From contig NZ_DDHJ01000013.1 of the NCBI RefSeq assembly GCF_002338065.1, positions 82,275 through 146,274 of the forward strand: a stretch of DNA of 64,000 bases. Reading direction: 5' to 3'. Shown here piece by piece: positions 41,155 to 49,571 of the stretch. Within the stretch, counting starts at the first letter, position 1, and each line of letters starts with the position of its first letter. The translations under genes were made by a program, and so were the position numbers. The notes under the pieces are model-generated. The model saw nothing but the letters and a program-made list of their open reading frames with translations. It searched no databases and was not told the origin of the DNA. The stretch comes from Pseudomonas sp. UBA1879. Its GTDB lineage: Bacteria; Pseudomonadota; Gammaproteobacteria; Pseudomonadales; Pseudomonadaceae.

Positions 41155-41526
41155 ATGTTGATGAAAGCACTGAGGGTCGGCCTCGGCCAGGTGGTCATTC
41201 TGGCCGACTTCCTGACCCGTCCGAGCAAGAAAAAACGTTCGCCCGAGGCGCAGGCCGCCGTGGACGCTTCGGCCCAAGACTTGACGCTGTATCAGTTCAA
41301 CGCTTGCCCCTTCTGCGTGAAAACCCGCCGCACCTTGCGCCGGTTGAATGTGCCGGTTGAGTTGCGCGACGCAAAAAACAACGAACTCGATCGCCAGACC
41401 CTGCTCAATGAGGGCGGCAAGATCAAAGTGCCGTGCCTGCGCATCGAAGAAGCCGGGAAGACGGTGTGGATGTATGAATCCAAGGTGATCATCGATTACC
41501 TGAATCAGCGCTTTTCGTCGGTTTGA
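41155..41526 (+). CDS. Glutaredoxin/GST-N-terminal-domain protein
   Basis: A 123-aa protein: a hydrophobic or amphipathic N-terminal helix (residues 1-21) then a GST N-terminal/glutaredoxin fold with CPFC at residues 51-54 (LYQFNACPFCVKTRRTLRRL) and cis-Pro region KVPCLR. It is likely a membrane-associated thiol-disulfide protein. Downstream of folE by 52 bp, so possibly co-transcribed. Confidence 0.88.
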   Translation: MLMKALRVGLGQVVILADFLTRPSKKKRSPEAQAAVDASAQDLTLYQFNACPFCVKTRRTLRRLNVPVELRDAKNNELDRQTLLNEGGKIKVPCLRIEEAGKTVWMYESKVIIDYLNQRFSSV

Positions 41527-41576
41527 TTGAAGCCTGATGCGCAGTCCCGACACGGCCTGTTGGCTGGCAACACGCC

Positions 41577-41675
41577 GGTGGGAGTGAGCTTGCCCACGAA
41601 TAAAACGGCGCAGTCAACGTATTGTCAGCGCGTCATTCAGGCGCTTTCGCGAGCAAGCTGACGCCCACGCCGTTC
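41577..41675. repeat. Degenerate REP pair
   Basis: GGTGGGAGTGAGCTTGCCCA (from about 41577) and, inverted, GCGAGCAAGCTGACGCCCAC near 41670, with about 60 bp between. Confidence 0.65.
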
Positions 41676-41761
41676 CATCTCTTCGCCCGATTTCACTGCC
41701 GTTCTGTTGCACGGCAGATCACGGGACACGCCACGCGCTGACAGGTGTTGCACCGAGAACG

Positions 41762-42148
41762 TCAGCGCGGGCAGCCTTCCTGCCGACACGCCGTGTACGC
41801 CTTGAGCTGATCCACACGCACTTTGGTGTGTTCAGTCAGGCATTGGGCCTGGGACAGTGGCCACAGGCTGCCACCGTCCTCACGCTTGCCGACCTGGTAC
41901 TGGCAATCGGCATCACGAAAGGCGATCCATTTTTTCTGGGCCTCCTGCAACGCTTTCTTGCGCGCGGGCGTCGTCAGGTAATTCATCTGGGCCTTGTATT
42001 GCGTGTTCAACTCATCGTCCAGCGCCTTGTATTGCTTGCTCGCACATTGATTCATCGCCGCTTGGGTCGAATCGCAATCTTCGGCCTGAGCCGAACAGCC
42101 AATGCCCAACGCCATGAACATACCCACCGCTATCATCATGTAGCGCAT
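41762..42148 (-). CDS. LprI-type lysozyme-inhibitor-family protein (DUF1311)
   Basis: A 128-aa exported protein: signal peptide (MRYMMIAVGMFMALGIGCSA), then the four-helix DUF1311 core with conserved Cys (AEDCDSTQAAMNQC; FRDADCQYQVG; SQAQCLTEHT; YTACRQEGC). Some members (LprI) bind and inhibit lysozyme. It is monocistronic, facing a bidirectional terminator. Confidence 0.85.
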   Translation of the reverse strand: MRYMMIAVGMFMALGIGCSAQAEDCDSTQAAMNQCASKQYKALDDELNTQYKAQMNYLTTPARKKALQEAQKKWIAFRDADCQYQVGKREDGGSLWPLSQAQCLTEHTKVRVDQLKAYTACRQEGCPR

Positions 42149-42233
42149 CGAAGTCTCCCTTCTTTTGAATAATGGCCCGGCAGCTTAACCACCAAAGGCA
42201 TGACTCACCTTGACCGGGCACAACCGTCAGACA

Positions 42234-42271
42234 CAAAAAAACCGGCCACTGCTGCCAGTGCCGGTTTTTTC
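42234..42271. terminator. Bidirectional terminator between GST and LprI-type genes
   Basis: The stem AAAACCGGC(C)ACTG/CAGTGCCGGTTTT has A-run before and T-run after; it ends the minus-strand GST transcript. Confidence 0.85.
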
Positions 42272-42283
42272 TTTCGTGAACGG

Positions 42284-42886
42284 TCAGTCCAGCATGCCGA
42301 CATAGCCAGGTTGTTGCTGAACCCGCGTCAACCAGGCCTGAATGGCCGGGAATTGCGTCAGGTCAAAGCCGCCTTGGTGTGCCACGTGTGTGTAGGCGTA
42401 CAAGGCGATGTCGGCGATGGAGAATTGTTCGCCCACCAAAAATGGCGTGCGCAACAGCTGTTGCTCCATGACTTTCAAAGCCTTGTAACCGCGCTTGTGC
42501 AGCGAGCGGTATTCCTCCAGACGCTCCTGAGGCAGGCCCAGATAAAACTGGATGAACCGCGCCACGGCAATGGTCGGCTCATGGCTGTATTGCTCGAAGA
42601 ACTGCCACTGCAACATTTGCGTGCGCAAGCGCGGCTCCGTCAGCAAAAAGGGCGTACCTTCGGCCAGGAAATTGAGGATCGCATTGGATTCCCACAGACA
42701 GGTGCCGTCTTCCAACTCCAGCACGGGAATCTTGCCGTTGGGGTTTTTGGCCAGAAACACTTCGGTCTCGGTCTCACCGTTGAGAATGTCCACGGGCACC
42801 CATTGGTATTGCGCGCCGAGCAGGTGAAGCATCAGCTTGATCTTGTAGCAGTTGCCTGAGTTGTAGTCGCCGTAAACCGTGTACAT
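42284..42886 (-). CDS. Glutathione S-transferase family protein
   Basis: A 200-aa GST: thioredoxin-like N-domain (MYTVYGDYNSGNCYKIKLML; cis-Pro GKIPVLEL; E-S pair in LWESNAILNFLAE) and helical C-domain. It conjugates or reduces with glutathione. ATG 42886. Its start is 44 bp downstream of the stop of the aminotransferase gene on the same strand, so co-transcription is possible. Confidence 0.92.
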   Translation of the reverse strand: MYTVYGDYNSGNCYKIKLMLHLLGAQYQWVPVDILNGETETEVFLAKNPNGKIPVLELEDGTCLWESNAILNFLAEGTPFLLTEPRLRTQMLQWQFFEQYSHEPTIAVARFIQFYLGLPQERLEEYRSLHKRGYKALKVMEQQLLRTPFLVGEQFSIADIALYAYTHVAHQGGFDLTQFPAIQAWLTRVQQQPGYVGMLD

Positions 42887-42930
42887 CGTCTGCTCTCCCC
42901 TCGTTGCTGCGTTGGTGCTTGCGTAAGGTA

Positions 42931-44097
42931 TCAGGCCGCGAGTGCCCGTTGTGCCTGTCTGATGACCTGGGCGAGACGCTTCAAACCTTCGTCCAACCGT
43001 GCCGGGTCGATATGGCTGAAGTTCAGGCGCAGGTAGCCGGGATTGGCGTCCGGATCGGTGAAAAACGGCTCACCCGGCATGAAGGCCACGTTCTGCGCCA
43101 GCGCCGTGTCGAGCAGGGTGCGGGTGTCGAGCTTGCATTTGAGCGTCAGCCAGAAAAACAGGCCCCCTTGCGGACTGTTCCAGTCGGCCAGATCACTGAA
43201 ATGCCGCTGCAAAGCCGCCTCGAACTGATCGCGCCGGGTTCGGTAGAAATCCCGCAACTCGACAAGGTGCCGCGCGTACGGCTCACTGCCGATCCACTGC
43301 AAGGCCTGCCACTGTCCGACGCGATTGGTGTGCAGGTCGGCAGCCTGCTTGAGTTTCAGCAAATGCGGGAACAGATCGGGCGAGGCGATCAGATAACCGA
43401 CCCGCAACCCGGGCATGAGGGTTTTCGACACGGTGCCGGTGTAGATCCAGCTGGCCTTCTGCAACCGGCTGACGATGGGTCTGGCGCTGCCGCCATCGAA
43501 AGTCAGGTCGCGATAGGGTTCGTCTTCGATCAGGGTCACGCCGAATTCATCGAGCAACGCCGCCACAGCGTCCCGCGCCGATTCGCTGTAGCGCACGGCG
43601 GACGGGTTCTGGAACGTGGGAATCAGGTAAGCGAATGACGGGGTGTGCTGCTCCAGGCGTTGGCGCAAAACGTCGATGTCCGGCCCTTCCGCCTGCAGCG
43701 GGACGGTCAGGCAATCCGCGCCGAACAGCTGAAAGATCTGCAACGCCGCGAGGTAGGTCGGTCCTTCCAGGAGAATCTCCGTGCCCTTGTCGATGTACAA
43801 CTTGGCGGCCAGGTCCAGGGTCTGTTGCGAGCCGCTGACGATCATCACCTGGCTTGCATCGCAGGCGATGCCCAAAGCCCTGGCTTGGGCGGCCAAGGCT
43901 TCACGCAACGGCGGCTCACCTTCGCTCATGCCGTACTGCCCCATGCTGCGTGGCATGTCGGACCATTCGCTGTGGGGCAACATGGTTTCGGCCGGCAGGC
44001 CTCCGGCAAACGACATCATCTGCGGGCGCTGGGCAGCGGCCAGGATTTCGCGGATCAGCGAACTCTTCAAACGGGTGACGCGTTCAGAAAATGCCAT
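42931..44097 (-). CDS. PLP-dependent aminotransferase (class I/II, LysN/ARO8-like)
   Basis: A 388-aa fold-type I enzyme: GGLPAETMLP at the N-terminus, PLP Lys in YTGTVSKTLMPGLRVGYL, and the C-terminal Arg in GYLRLNFSH. The signatures are those of multiple-substrate aminotransferases related to 2-aminoadipate aminotransferase. It is divergent from the MarR gene with two operator-like palindromes between or over the starts. The substrate is not determined. Confidence 0.9.
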   Translation of the reverse strand: MAFSERVTRLKSSLIREILAAAQRPQMMSFAGGLPAETMLPHSEWSDMPRSMGQYGMSEGEPPLREALAAQARALGIACDASQVMIVSGSQQTLDLAAKLYIDKGTEILLEGPTYLAALQIFQLFGADCLTVPLQAEGPDIDVLRQRLEQHTPSFAYLIPTFQNPSAVRYSESARDAVAALLDEFGVTLIEDEPYRDLTFDGGSARPIVSRLQKASWIYTGTVSKTLMPGLRVGYLIASPDLFPHLLKLKQAADLHTNRVGQWQALQWIGSEPYARHLVELRDFYRTRRDQFEAALQRHFSDLADWNSPQGGLFFWLTLKCKLDTRTLLDTALAQNVAFMPGEPFFTDPDANPGYLRLNFSHIDPARLDEGLKRLAQVIRQAQRALAA

Positions 44098-44130
44098 GAG
44101 ATCACCACTGGCGGAAATAAATGGAAATAC

Positions 44131-44187
44131 GTCAAACTGCTTGACCGAAATTACGATGCCTCAGATGGATACGTCAATATGCTTGAC
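44131..44187. promoter_or_regulatory. Two GTCAA-N5-TTGAC palindromes in the MarR/aminotransferase divergent region
   Basis: GTCAA-ACTGC-TTGAC (44131-44145) and GTCAA-TATGC-TTGAC (44173-44187) are identical in both arms and in flanks (TAC before, C after). They are 42 bp apart, four helical turns. The second spans the MarR start codon. They look like a cooperative operator pair for the MarR protein. Confidence 0.7.
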
Positions 44188-44622
44188 CTTAAAAATTCAT
44201 CGACGCAACAGATCGCCATGGAAGCGTTTTTCTACGGCTATCAGGCGTTCACCGCGAAAGCCGATGAAATGCTCGACCGTCGGGGGCTCAGCCGGGTGCA
44301 CCAGCGCATCGTGTTTTTCATCGCCCGCTATCCGGGGTTGAGCGTGAAGGAATTGCTTGGGGTGCTGGGGGTGAGCAAACAGGCGCTGAACACACCCTTG
44401 CGCCAGTTGGTGGAAATGGAATTGGTGCTGAGCGTCGCCAGCGAAGACGACAAGCGCAAACGCCTGCTGGCACTGACAGCAGAAGGTGCGAAGTTCGAGG
44501 AATCATTGCGCCGCGAACAGGTGAAACTGCTGCAGAAAGTGTTTCAAGAGGCAGGACGAGACGCGGTGGACGGCTGGCTGGCGGTGAATCAAGCGCTGGG
44601 CAAGACATTGAACCGCGGCTAA
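44179..44622 (+). CDS. MarR-family transcriptional regulator
   Basis: A 147-aa winged-helix regulator: helices (MEAFFYGYQAF), then the wHTH LSVKELLGVLGVSKQALNTP and the basic wing EDDKRKRLLALT. ATG 44179 chosen; its ribosome site is weak and the start lies inside an operator-like palindrome, so an ATG at 44218 cannot be excluded. It is divergent from the aminotransferase and probably regulates it and itself. Confidence 0.85.
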   Translation: MLDLKNSSTQQIAMEAFFYGYQAFTAKADEMLDRRGLSRVHQRIVFFIARYPGLSVKELLGVLGVSKQALNTPLRQLVEMELVLSVASEDDKRKRLLALTAEGAKFEESLRREQVKLLQKVFQEAGRDAVDGWLAVNQALGKTLNRG

Positions 44623-44814
44623 CTCAGCGGTTGTACCGCCGTCTGGCGAATGCATTCGCGCGCACGGGTTCGCTGCTGCAGGGTGGTAAGCGAACGGCAG
44701 CGCACCGCGTCGAACTGTGCCGATCAATGCGTTTACGGCTGTATCGCAACGAGATGTGACAACTGCGTATAGGCTTGCTGATTCGTTCACCTTGCCGCTC
44801 CCAGGATCGACCGC

Positions 44815-46005
44815 ATGACTGACGCGACCCACACCCCGCTGCGCCCGCTCGCCGACACCTCGCCCTCGGCCATCGTTGCGGGCTTCATCGCGATGATGAC
44901 CGGCGTCACCAGCTCACTGGTGCTGATCTTTCAGGCCGGGCAAGCGGCCGGGCTGACGTCAGCGCAGATTTCCTCGTGGATCTGGGCGCTGTTCATGGGC
45001 ATGGCGCTGTGCAGCGTCGGCTTGTCGCTGCGTTATCGCTCGCCGATCACCGTGGCCTGGTCCACGCCAGGGGCGGCGCTGCTGATCACCAGTCTCGGCC
45101 ATGTGGCCTACCCCGAAGCCATCGGCGCCTTCATGACCAGCGCGTTGCTGGTGTTCATCTGCGGCGTCACCGGCAGTTTTGAAAAACTGGTCAAACGCTT
45201 GCCGACGTCACTGGCAGCGGCATTGCTCGCCGGGATTCTGTTCAAGATCGGCAGCGAAATCTTCGTCGCCGCCCAGCACCGTACCGGCCTGGTGCTGGGG
45301 ATGTTTTTCACCTACCTAATCGTCAAGCGCTTCTCGCCGCGTTACGCCGTGCTGGTCACGCTGCTGGTGGGCGTAGCGCTGTCGGCCATGCTGGGGATGC
45401 TGAACTTCAGCGGCTTCAACCTGGAAGTCGCGGTCCCCGTCTGGACCACGCCATCGTTCACACTGGGCGCGACCATCAGCATTGGCATTCCACTGTTCGT
45501 CGTCGCCATGACTTCACAAAACATGCCGGGCATCGCCGTGTTGCGCGCCGATGACTATCAAGTACCCGCCTCGCCGCTGATCAGCGCCACCGGGTTGATC
45601 TCGCTGATCACCGCACCGTTCGGCGCCCATGGCATCACCATGGCGGCGATCAGTGCGGCCATCTGCACCGGCCCGCACGCCCACGAAGACCGTAGCAAGC
45701 GCTACACCGCTGCGATCTGGTGCGGGGTGTTCTACGCCATTGCCGGGGTTTTCGGGGCGACGCTGGCGGCGCTATTCGCGGCGTTTCCCAAGGAACTGGT
45801 GTTGTCGATCGCGGCGCTGGCGCTGTTCGGCTCGATCATCAATGGCCTGACCGTGGCGATGAACGAACCCAAGGAACGCGAAGCAGCGTTGATCACGTTC
45901 ATGGTCACCGCGTCGGGGCTGACGTTGTTTTCCATTGGTTCGGCGTTTTGGGGGATCGTGGCGGGGGTGTTGACGTTGGTGATTCTCAACTACCGCAAAG
46001 CCTGA
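44815..46005 (+). CDS. BenE-family benzoate/H+ symporter-like transporter
   Basis: A 396-aa inner-membrane protein with about 12 membrane segments. N-terminal PSAIVAGFIAMMTGVTSSLV and the FGAHGITMAAISAAICTGPHA segment are BenE features. BenE imports benzoate with protons, but no ben catabolic gene is nearby, so the true substrate is open. ATG 44815. It starts 192 bp after the MarR gene, same strand. Confidence 0.9.
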   Translation: MTDATHTPLRPLADTSPSAIVAGFIAMMTGVTSSLVLIFQAGQAAGLTSAQISSWIWALFMGMALCSVGLSLRYRSPITVAWSTPGAALLITSLGHVAYPEAIGAFMTSALLVFICGVTGSFEKLVKRLPTSLAAALLAGILFKIGSEIFVAAQHRTGLVLGMFFTYLIVKRFSPRYAVLVTLLVGVALSAMLGMLNFSGFNLEVAVPVWTTPSFTLGATISIGIPLFVVAMTSQNMPGIAVLRADDYQVPASPLISATGLISLITAPFGAHGITMAAISAAICTGPHAHEDRSKRYTAAIWCGVFYAIAGVFGATLAALFAAFPKELVLSIAALALFGSIINGLTVAMNEPKEREAALITFMVTASGLTLFSIGSAFWGIVAGVLTLVILNYRKA

Positions 46006-46034
46006 GCGACAATGCGGTTGAGAGGCAAACGCTG

Positions 46035-46140
46035 ACGGTGGGAGTTGGCTTGCTGCGGTCGGCGTTCCGACGAGTGCGCTGGTTCAGCCATAGATGACTT
46101 GACTGATACACCGCTTTCGCCAGCAAGCCGGCTTCCATAG
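46035..46140. repeat. REP pair, degenerate
   Basis: GGTGGGAGTTGGCTTGCTGC (about 46036) and, inverted, CGCTTTCGCCAGCAAGCCGG near 46112-46131. Confidence 0.75.
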
Positions 46141-46219
46141 GGGTTAGCGCCAGTCTCTGAAATCACCACCAGCGGCAAGCCGTGCGGCTACAGGTTCCGG
46201 ATAGCGCGGCTCATCAGGC

Positions 46220-48190
46220 TCACAGCCGGAAATGCCCTACCATCCCCTTCAATTCCATTCCCAACGACGCCAGTTCGATGCTGGACGCTGCGTTGCCCTG
46301 CATCGCCAAGGCGGACTGATCGGCACTGGCGCGAATGCTGGTGACGCTGCGGTTGATCTCCTCGGCCACCGAACTCTGCTCTTCTGCCGCCGCAGCGATC
46401 TGTTGGTTCATCTGTTGAATCAACGACACTGCAGCGGCAATGCTGCCCAATGCGCTTTCGGTCTGGAGCGCATCGCTGACCGCGAGCTTGACCAGTTCAC
46501 CACTGCTTTGAATCTGCGCCACCGATGCCTGCGCTCCGCTTTGCAGGCGGGTCACCAGCCGCTCGATTTCCTCGGTTGACTGTTGAGTGCGCTTGGCCAG
46601 CGCCCGCACTTCGTCAGCGACCACGGCAAAGCCCCTGCCCTGCTCGCCTGCCCGGGCGGCTTCGATGGCGGCGTTGAGCGCCAGCAGGTTGGTCTGTTCA
46701 GCGACGCTCTTGATGACGCTCAGCACCTTGCCGATGTTCTGGATTTCGGCGCTCAGGTTTTCGATGGTGTGGCTGGCCGAATTGGCGGACGTCGCCAGTT
46801 GTTCGATGCGCTGCATGCTCTGGCGCACCACCGCCTGACCGCTGTCCACCTTCCCGTCAGCGGTCTGAGCAGCCTGTGCCGCCTCTTCGGCATTGCGCGC
46901 GACATCGTGCACGGTCGCCGTCATCTGGTTCATGGCCGTGGCCACTTGCTCGGTTTCTTCCTTTTGGGTGCTGACTTCCAGATTGGTTTGTTCGGTCACG
47001 GCGGACAGCGAATGCGCCGAAGTCGCCAGCTGCTCGATGCCCGCTTGCAGACCACTGACGATGCCACTCAAGCCCGCACCCATTTGCTGCATGGCCTGCA
47101 TCAACTGACCGATTTCGTCCTTGCGCGTGACCTGCACATGGCCGCTCAAGTCGCCGGCCGCAATGCGTCGGGCAATCGCGATCACACTGCGCAGCGGCGC
47201 GACGATGAGACGGGTGATGACGACTGCGGCGATCAGGCCGACGAACAGCGCCAGGACCGACGAGCCGATGATCTTCAGCGAATTGGCTTTCAACTCGCCC
47301 AGCATCGACTGGTCCTCGGCGTCGTACGCCTGATTGACCTGTTGCATCACGGTTTTCGCGTTGGCCGCCAGTTGCTGCGAGACCTTGGCCTCGTCAGCCA
47401 GCAACCCGGTGTATTCGTTGAGTTTGTCGCTGAAGTTGGAGATGTGACCGCTGACTTCGGTCAGTACCGTGAGATAACCGGAATCCTTGATGACCCCTTT
47501 GAGCTGCTCGGCCAGTTCCTGTGCCTGCACGGCCTGTTCGATCTTGCCGGTCTTGGCCTCTTCGCCCGCGCCGGTCTTGCGGCTCTTGTCGAGACGTACG
47601 CGCGCCTCGTCCATGGCCTGCATCATCAGCTTGGAAATCTGGCCCACCTGGCCGGACTGTTCGATCACATCCGCGCCCTGCTGACCTTGAGAATCCTTCA
47701 GGCTATACGCCCCGTCGTCCGCCAGCCCCGCTTGCAGAACGTCAAGGTTGTTGGCCACGCTGGAGACCGACCAACTGGCCATTTCCAGCGCCAGGTCCTT
47801 GCTCTGACTGATGCTGACGAATTCATCGAACGATTTGCGGTAGGCGGCCAGTGCTTGCTGAACCTGCCCCATGACCTGCTGGTTGCCCCCAGAACCGGCC
47901 TTGAGCTGTTCGGCCAGGGCCGTAAGGGCGTCAAGTCCGGCATGGAGTTGTTCGACCACTTTGGGATCGCTGTGGAGGGCGTAGTCTTGCTCCAGCAGAC
48001 GAACGCGGCTAAGGCCGGTATTCAGTGCGGTCATTTCCTTGAGGCTGTCGAAGTGCACGCTGATCGAGCGCAGCGACCAGACGCCGATCGCCGCCACCAC
48101 CGCAGTCAGCAGCAGGACGAGGAAGAACCCGATACCCAGTTTCTTCGCCATTCCAAGGTTGGCGAAACGCGATTGCACGGCCGAAATCAT
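46220..48190 (-). CDS. Methyl-accepting chemotaxis protein, helical-bundle sensor
   Basis: A 656-aa chemoreceptor: TM1 (about 16-40), a long helical periplasmic domain (about 45-290) of the HBM (helical bimodular) type as in the McpS family, TM2 (about 292-312), HAMP, and the signalling region with EQTNLLALNAAIEAARAGE. HBM receptors often bind organic acids; the ligand here is unproven. Start 48190 (MISAVQSRFANLG); codons upstream to 48292 give no natural N-terminus. No CheR-tether pentapeptide. Confidence 0.93.
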   Translation of the reverse strand: MISAVQSRFANLGMAKKLGIGFFLVLLLTAVVAAIGVWSLRSISVHFDSLKEMTALNTGLSRVRLLEQDYALHSDPKVVEQLHAGLDALTALAEQLKAGSGGNQQVMGQVQQALAAYRKSFDEFVSISQSKDLALEMASWSVSSVANNLDVLQAGLADDGAYSLKDSQGQQGADVIEQSGQVGQISKLMMQAMDEARVRLDKSRKTGAGEEAKTGKIEQAVQAQELAEQLKGVIKDSGYLTVLTEVSGHISNFSDKLNEYTGLLADEAKVSQQLAANAKTVMQQVNQAYDAEDQSMLGELKANSLKIIGSSVLALFVGLIAAVVITRLIVAPLRSVIAIARRIAAGDLSGHVQVTRKDEIGQLMQAMQQMGAGLSGIVSGLQAGIEQLATSAHSLSAVTEQTNLEVSTQKEETEQVATAMNQMTATVHDVARNAEEAAQAAQTADGKVDSGQAVVRQSMQRIEQLATSANSASHTIENLSAEIQNIGKVLSVIKSVAEQTNLLALNAAIEAARAGEQGRGFAVVADEVRALAKRTQQSTEEIERLVTRLQSGAQASVAQIQSSGELVKLAVSDALQTESALGSIAAAVSLIQQMNQQIAAAAEEQSSVAEEINRSVTSIRASADQSALAMQGNAASSIELASLGMELKGMVGHFRL

Positions 48191-48503
48191 GATGTTCAAT
48201 CCCCAGTGACAGCTCAAAAGAGGCACACAGCGAGGCCATGCCCAGCACGGCCATACAATTTTCGTGCAGAGTCGCAACAGATCGGAGGCCAAACGGGAAT
48301 TTGACGTCGGAATAATGGCAAATAGCTACGCCGACGTCGCTTCCAGAATAGTTATCGGCCTGCCGCGGCGCTTCAGCAGGCGCAAACCCCTTGATCACCC
48401 CTCGAATGAAGGGCGAATGCGACGAAAGGTAACGCGCCAAGGGGGAGCAAAACCGGGCATGGGGTGACAGACCTGCGCCGGTAACGCGCGCTGGCGTCCA
48501 GGT
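48191..48503. promoter_or_regulatory. Intergenic with GACGTCGG...CCGACGTC inverted repeat
   Basis: 313 bp between the chemoreceptor start and the LD-carboxypeptidase stop. GACGTCGG (48303-48310) and CCGACGTC (48331-48338) are perfect 8-bp inverted arms, 110-150 bp upstream of the chemoreceptor gene: a candidate operator. Nothing else is seen. Confidence 0.4.
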
Positions 48504-49433
48504 TCAGCGGACGGCGGAGGCCACTACCAATGTGCCCGAGTCGGCGTCCAGCGTGGCAGGACAGCCCAATCCCACGGCGTGATTTCGATCACCGTGGCCG
48601 ATGGACAGCCCGCCCAGCACTGGAATGCCCAGGTTGCCGAGGCGCTCACGCAACACGTCGGGCGGGCGAATGGCGTTGTTGCCGTGCCCCGGTTCGCTGA
48701 ACTGGCCGATCGCGATGCCTGCCAGGCCCTTGAGGACGCCGGCATTGCCCAGATGAGTCAGCAGGCGATCCACGCGATAGGCCAGCTCACCGACGTCTTC
48801 GATCAGCAGGATCGCCCCGTCGAGTTCAGGCAGGAACGGTGTACCGATGCAGGTGCTGAGCATGCTCAGGTTGCCGCCGAGCAGGACACCGTGGGCGATC
48901 CCCGATGTACGAACGCTGAAGGTCGGCTCATCAGGGTCCGCTTCCACCACAAAGCGTTCAGGGGTCATGAGCGCATGCCGAAGGGTGCTGGCGAACAGCC
49001 CTCCTCGTTCAAGCTGCGCAGCAACCGGGCCGTGAACGGTCGCCAGTCGGGTGTGGGCCCACAATGCGGCATGCAGCGCGGTGATGTCAGAGAAACCCAC
49101 CACCAGCTTCGGGTCTCTGCGCACGGCGTCGTAGTCCACGCGGGCAAGGATCCGTTGAACGCCATAGCCGCCCCGTGTGCAGAGCACAGCGCGGATCTCC
49201 GGGTCCGCCAGCGCATCGTTCAGGTCCGCGACGCGATGGTCGTCGCTGCCCGCCAGGAAATGCTCGGCCTCCAACGCATGGGGATACACCCGAGGCCGAA
49301 GCCCCCAGGACGACAATTCGCGGACCGCTGCTTCCACGCGCGCTTCGGCCACGGGGCCGGCGGGCGACACCAGCGCCACGGCGTCACCGGCACGCAGCAT
49401 TTGGGGGTTGAGGGTCGGACGGACTGCAGGCAT
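48504..49433 (-). CDS. LD-carboxypeptidase (peptidase S66)
   Basis: A 309-aa serine peptidase removing the terminal D-Ala from murein tetrapeptides during wall recycling. Motifs: AVLCTRGGYGVQRIL, the nucleophile Ser in VVGFSDITALH, Glu in LLIEDVGELAYR, His in IGHGDRNHAV, in the family order. Start 49433 (MPAVRPTLN); an in-frame TTG further up is less likely. It is probably cytoplasmic, as there is no signal peptide. Confidence 0.93.
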   Translation of the reverse strand: MPAVRPTLNPQMLRAGDAVALVSPAGPVAEARVEAAVRELSSWGLRPRVYPHALEAEHFLAGSDDHRVADLNDALADPEIRAVLCTRGGYGVQRILARVDYDAVRRDPKLVVGFSDITALHAALWAHTRLATVHGPVAAQLERGGLFASTLRHALMTPERFVVEADPDEPTFSVRTSGIAHGVLLGGNLSMLSTCIGTPFLPELDGAILLIEDVGELAYRVDRLLTHLGNAGVLKGLAGIAIGQFSEPGHGNNAIRPPDVLRERLGNLGIPVLGGLSIGHGDRNHAVGLGCPATLDADSGTLVVASAVR

Positions 49434-49571
49434 TTCAACGACTCGACTGGCTTTCGAATGAGCGGGCAATTTAGAGCACTCCCTGTGTTGAATCCAGAGG
49501 CCCGTGGCGCCGGGCCGCGTGTGACATGCCTGAAATGATCGGAGAAATAAACGCCGCGGGCGTAAGAAACG

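Noticed and set aside
46583..48304. 573-codon plus-strand open frame opposite the second chemoreceptor
   Set aside because: Antisense shadow of the MCP; His/Arg/Gln-rich low-complexity protein typical of reverse-frame translation of GC-rich genes.
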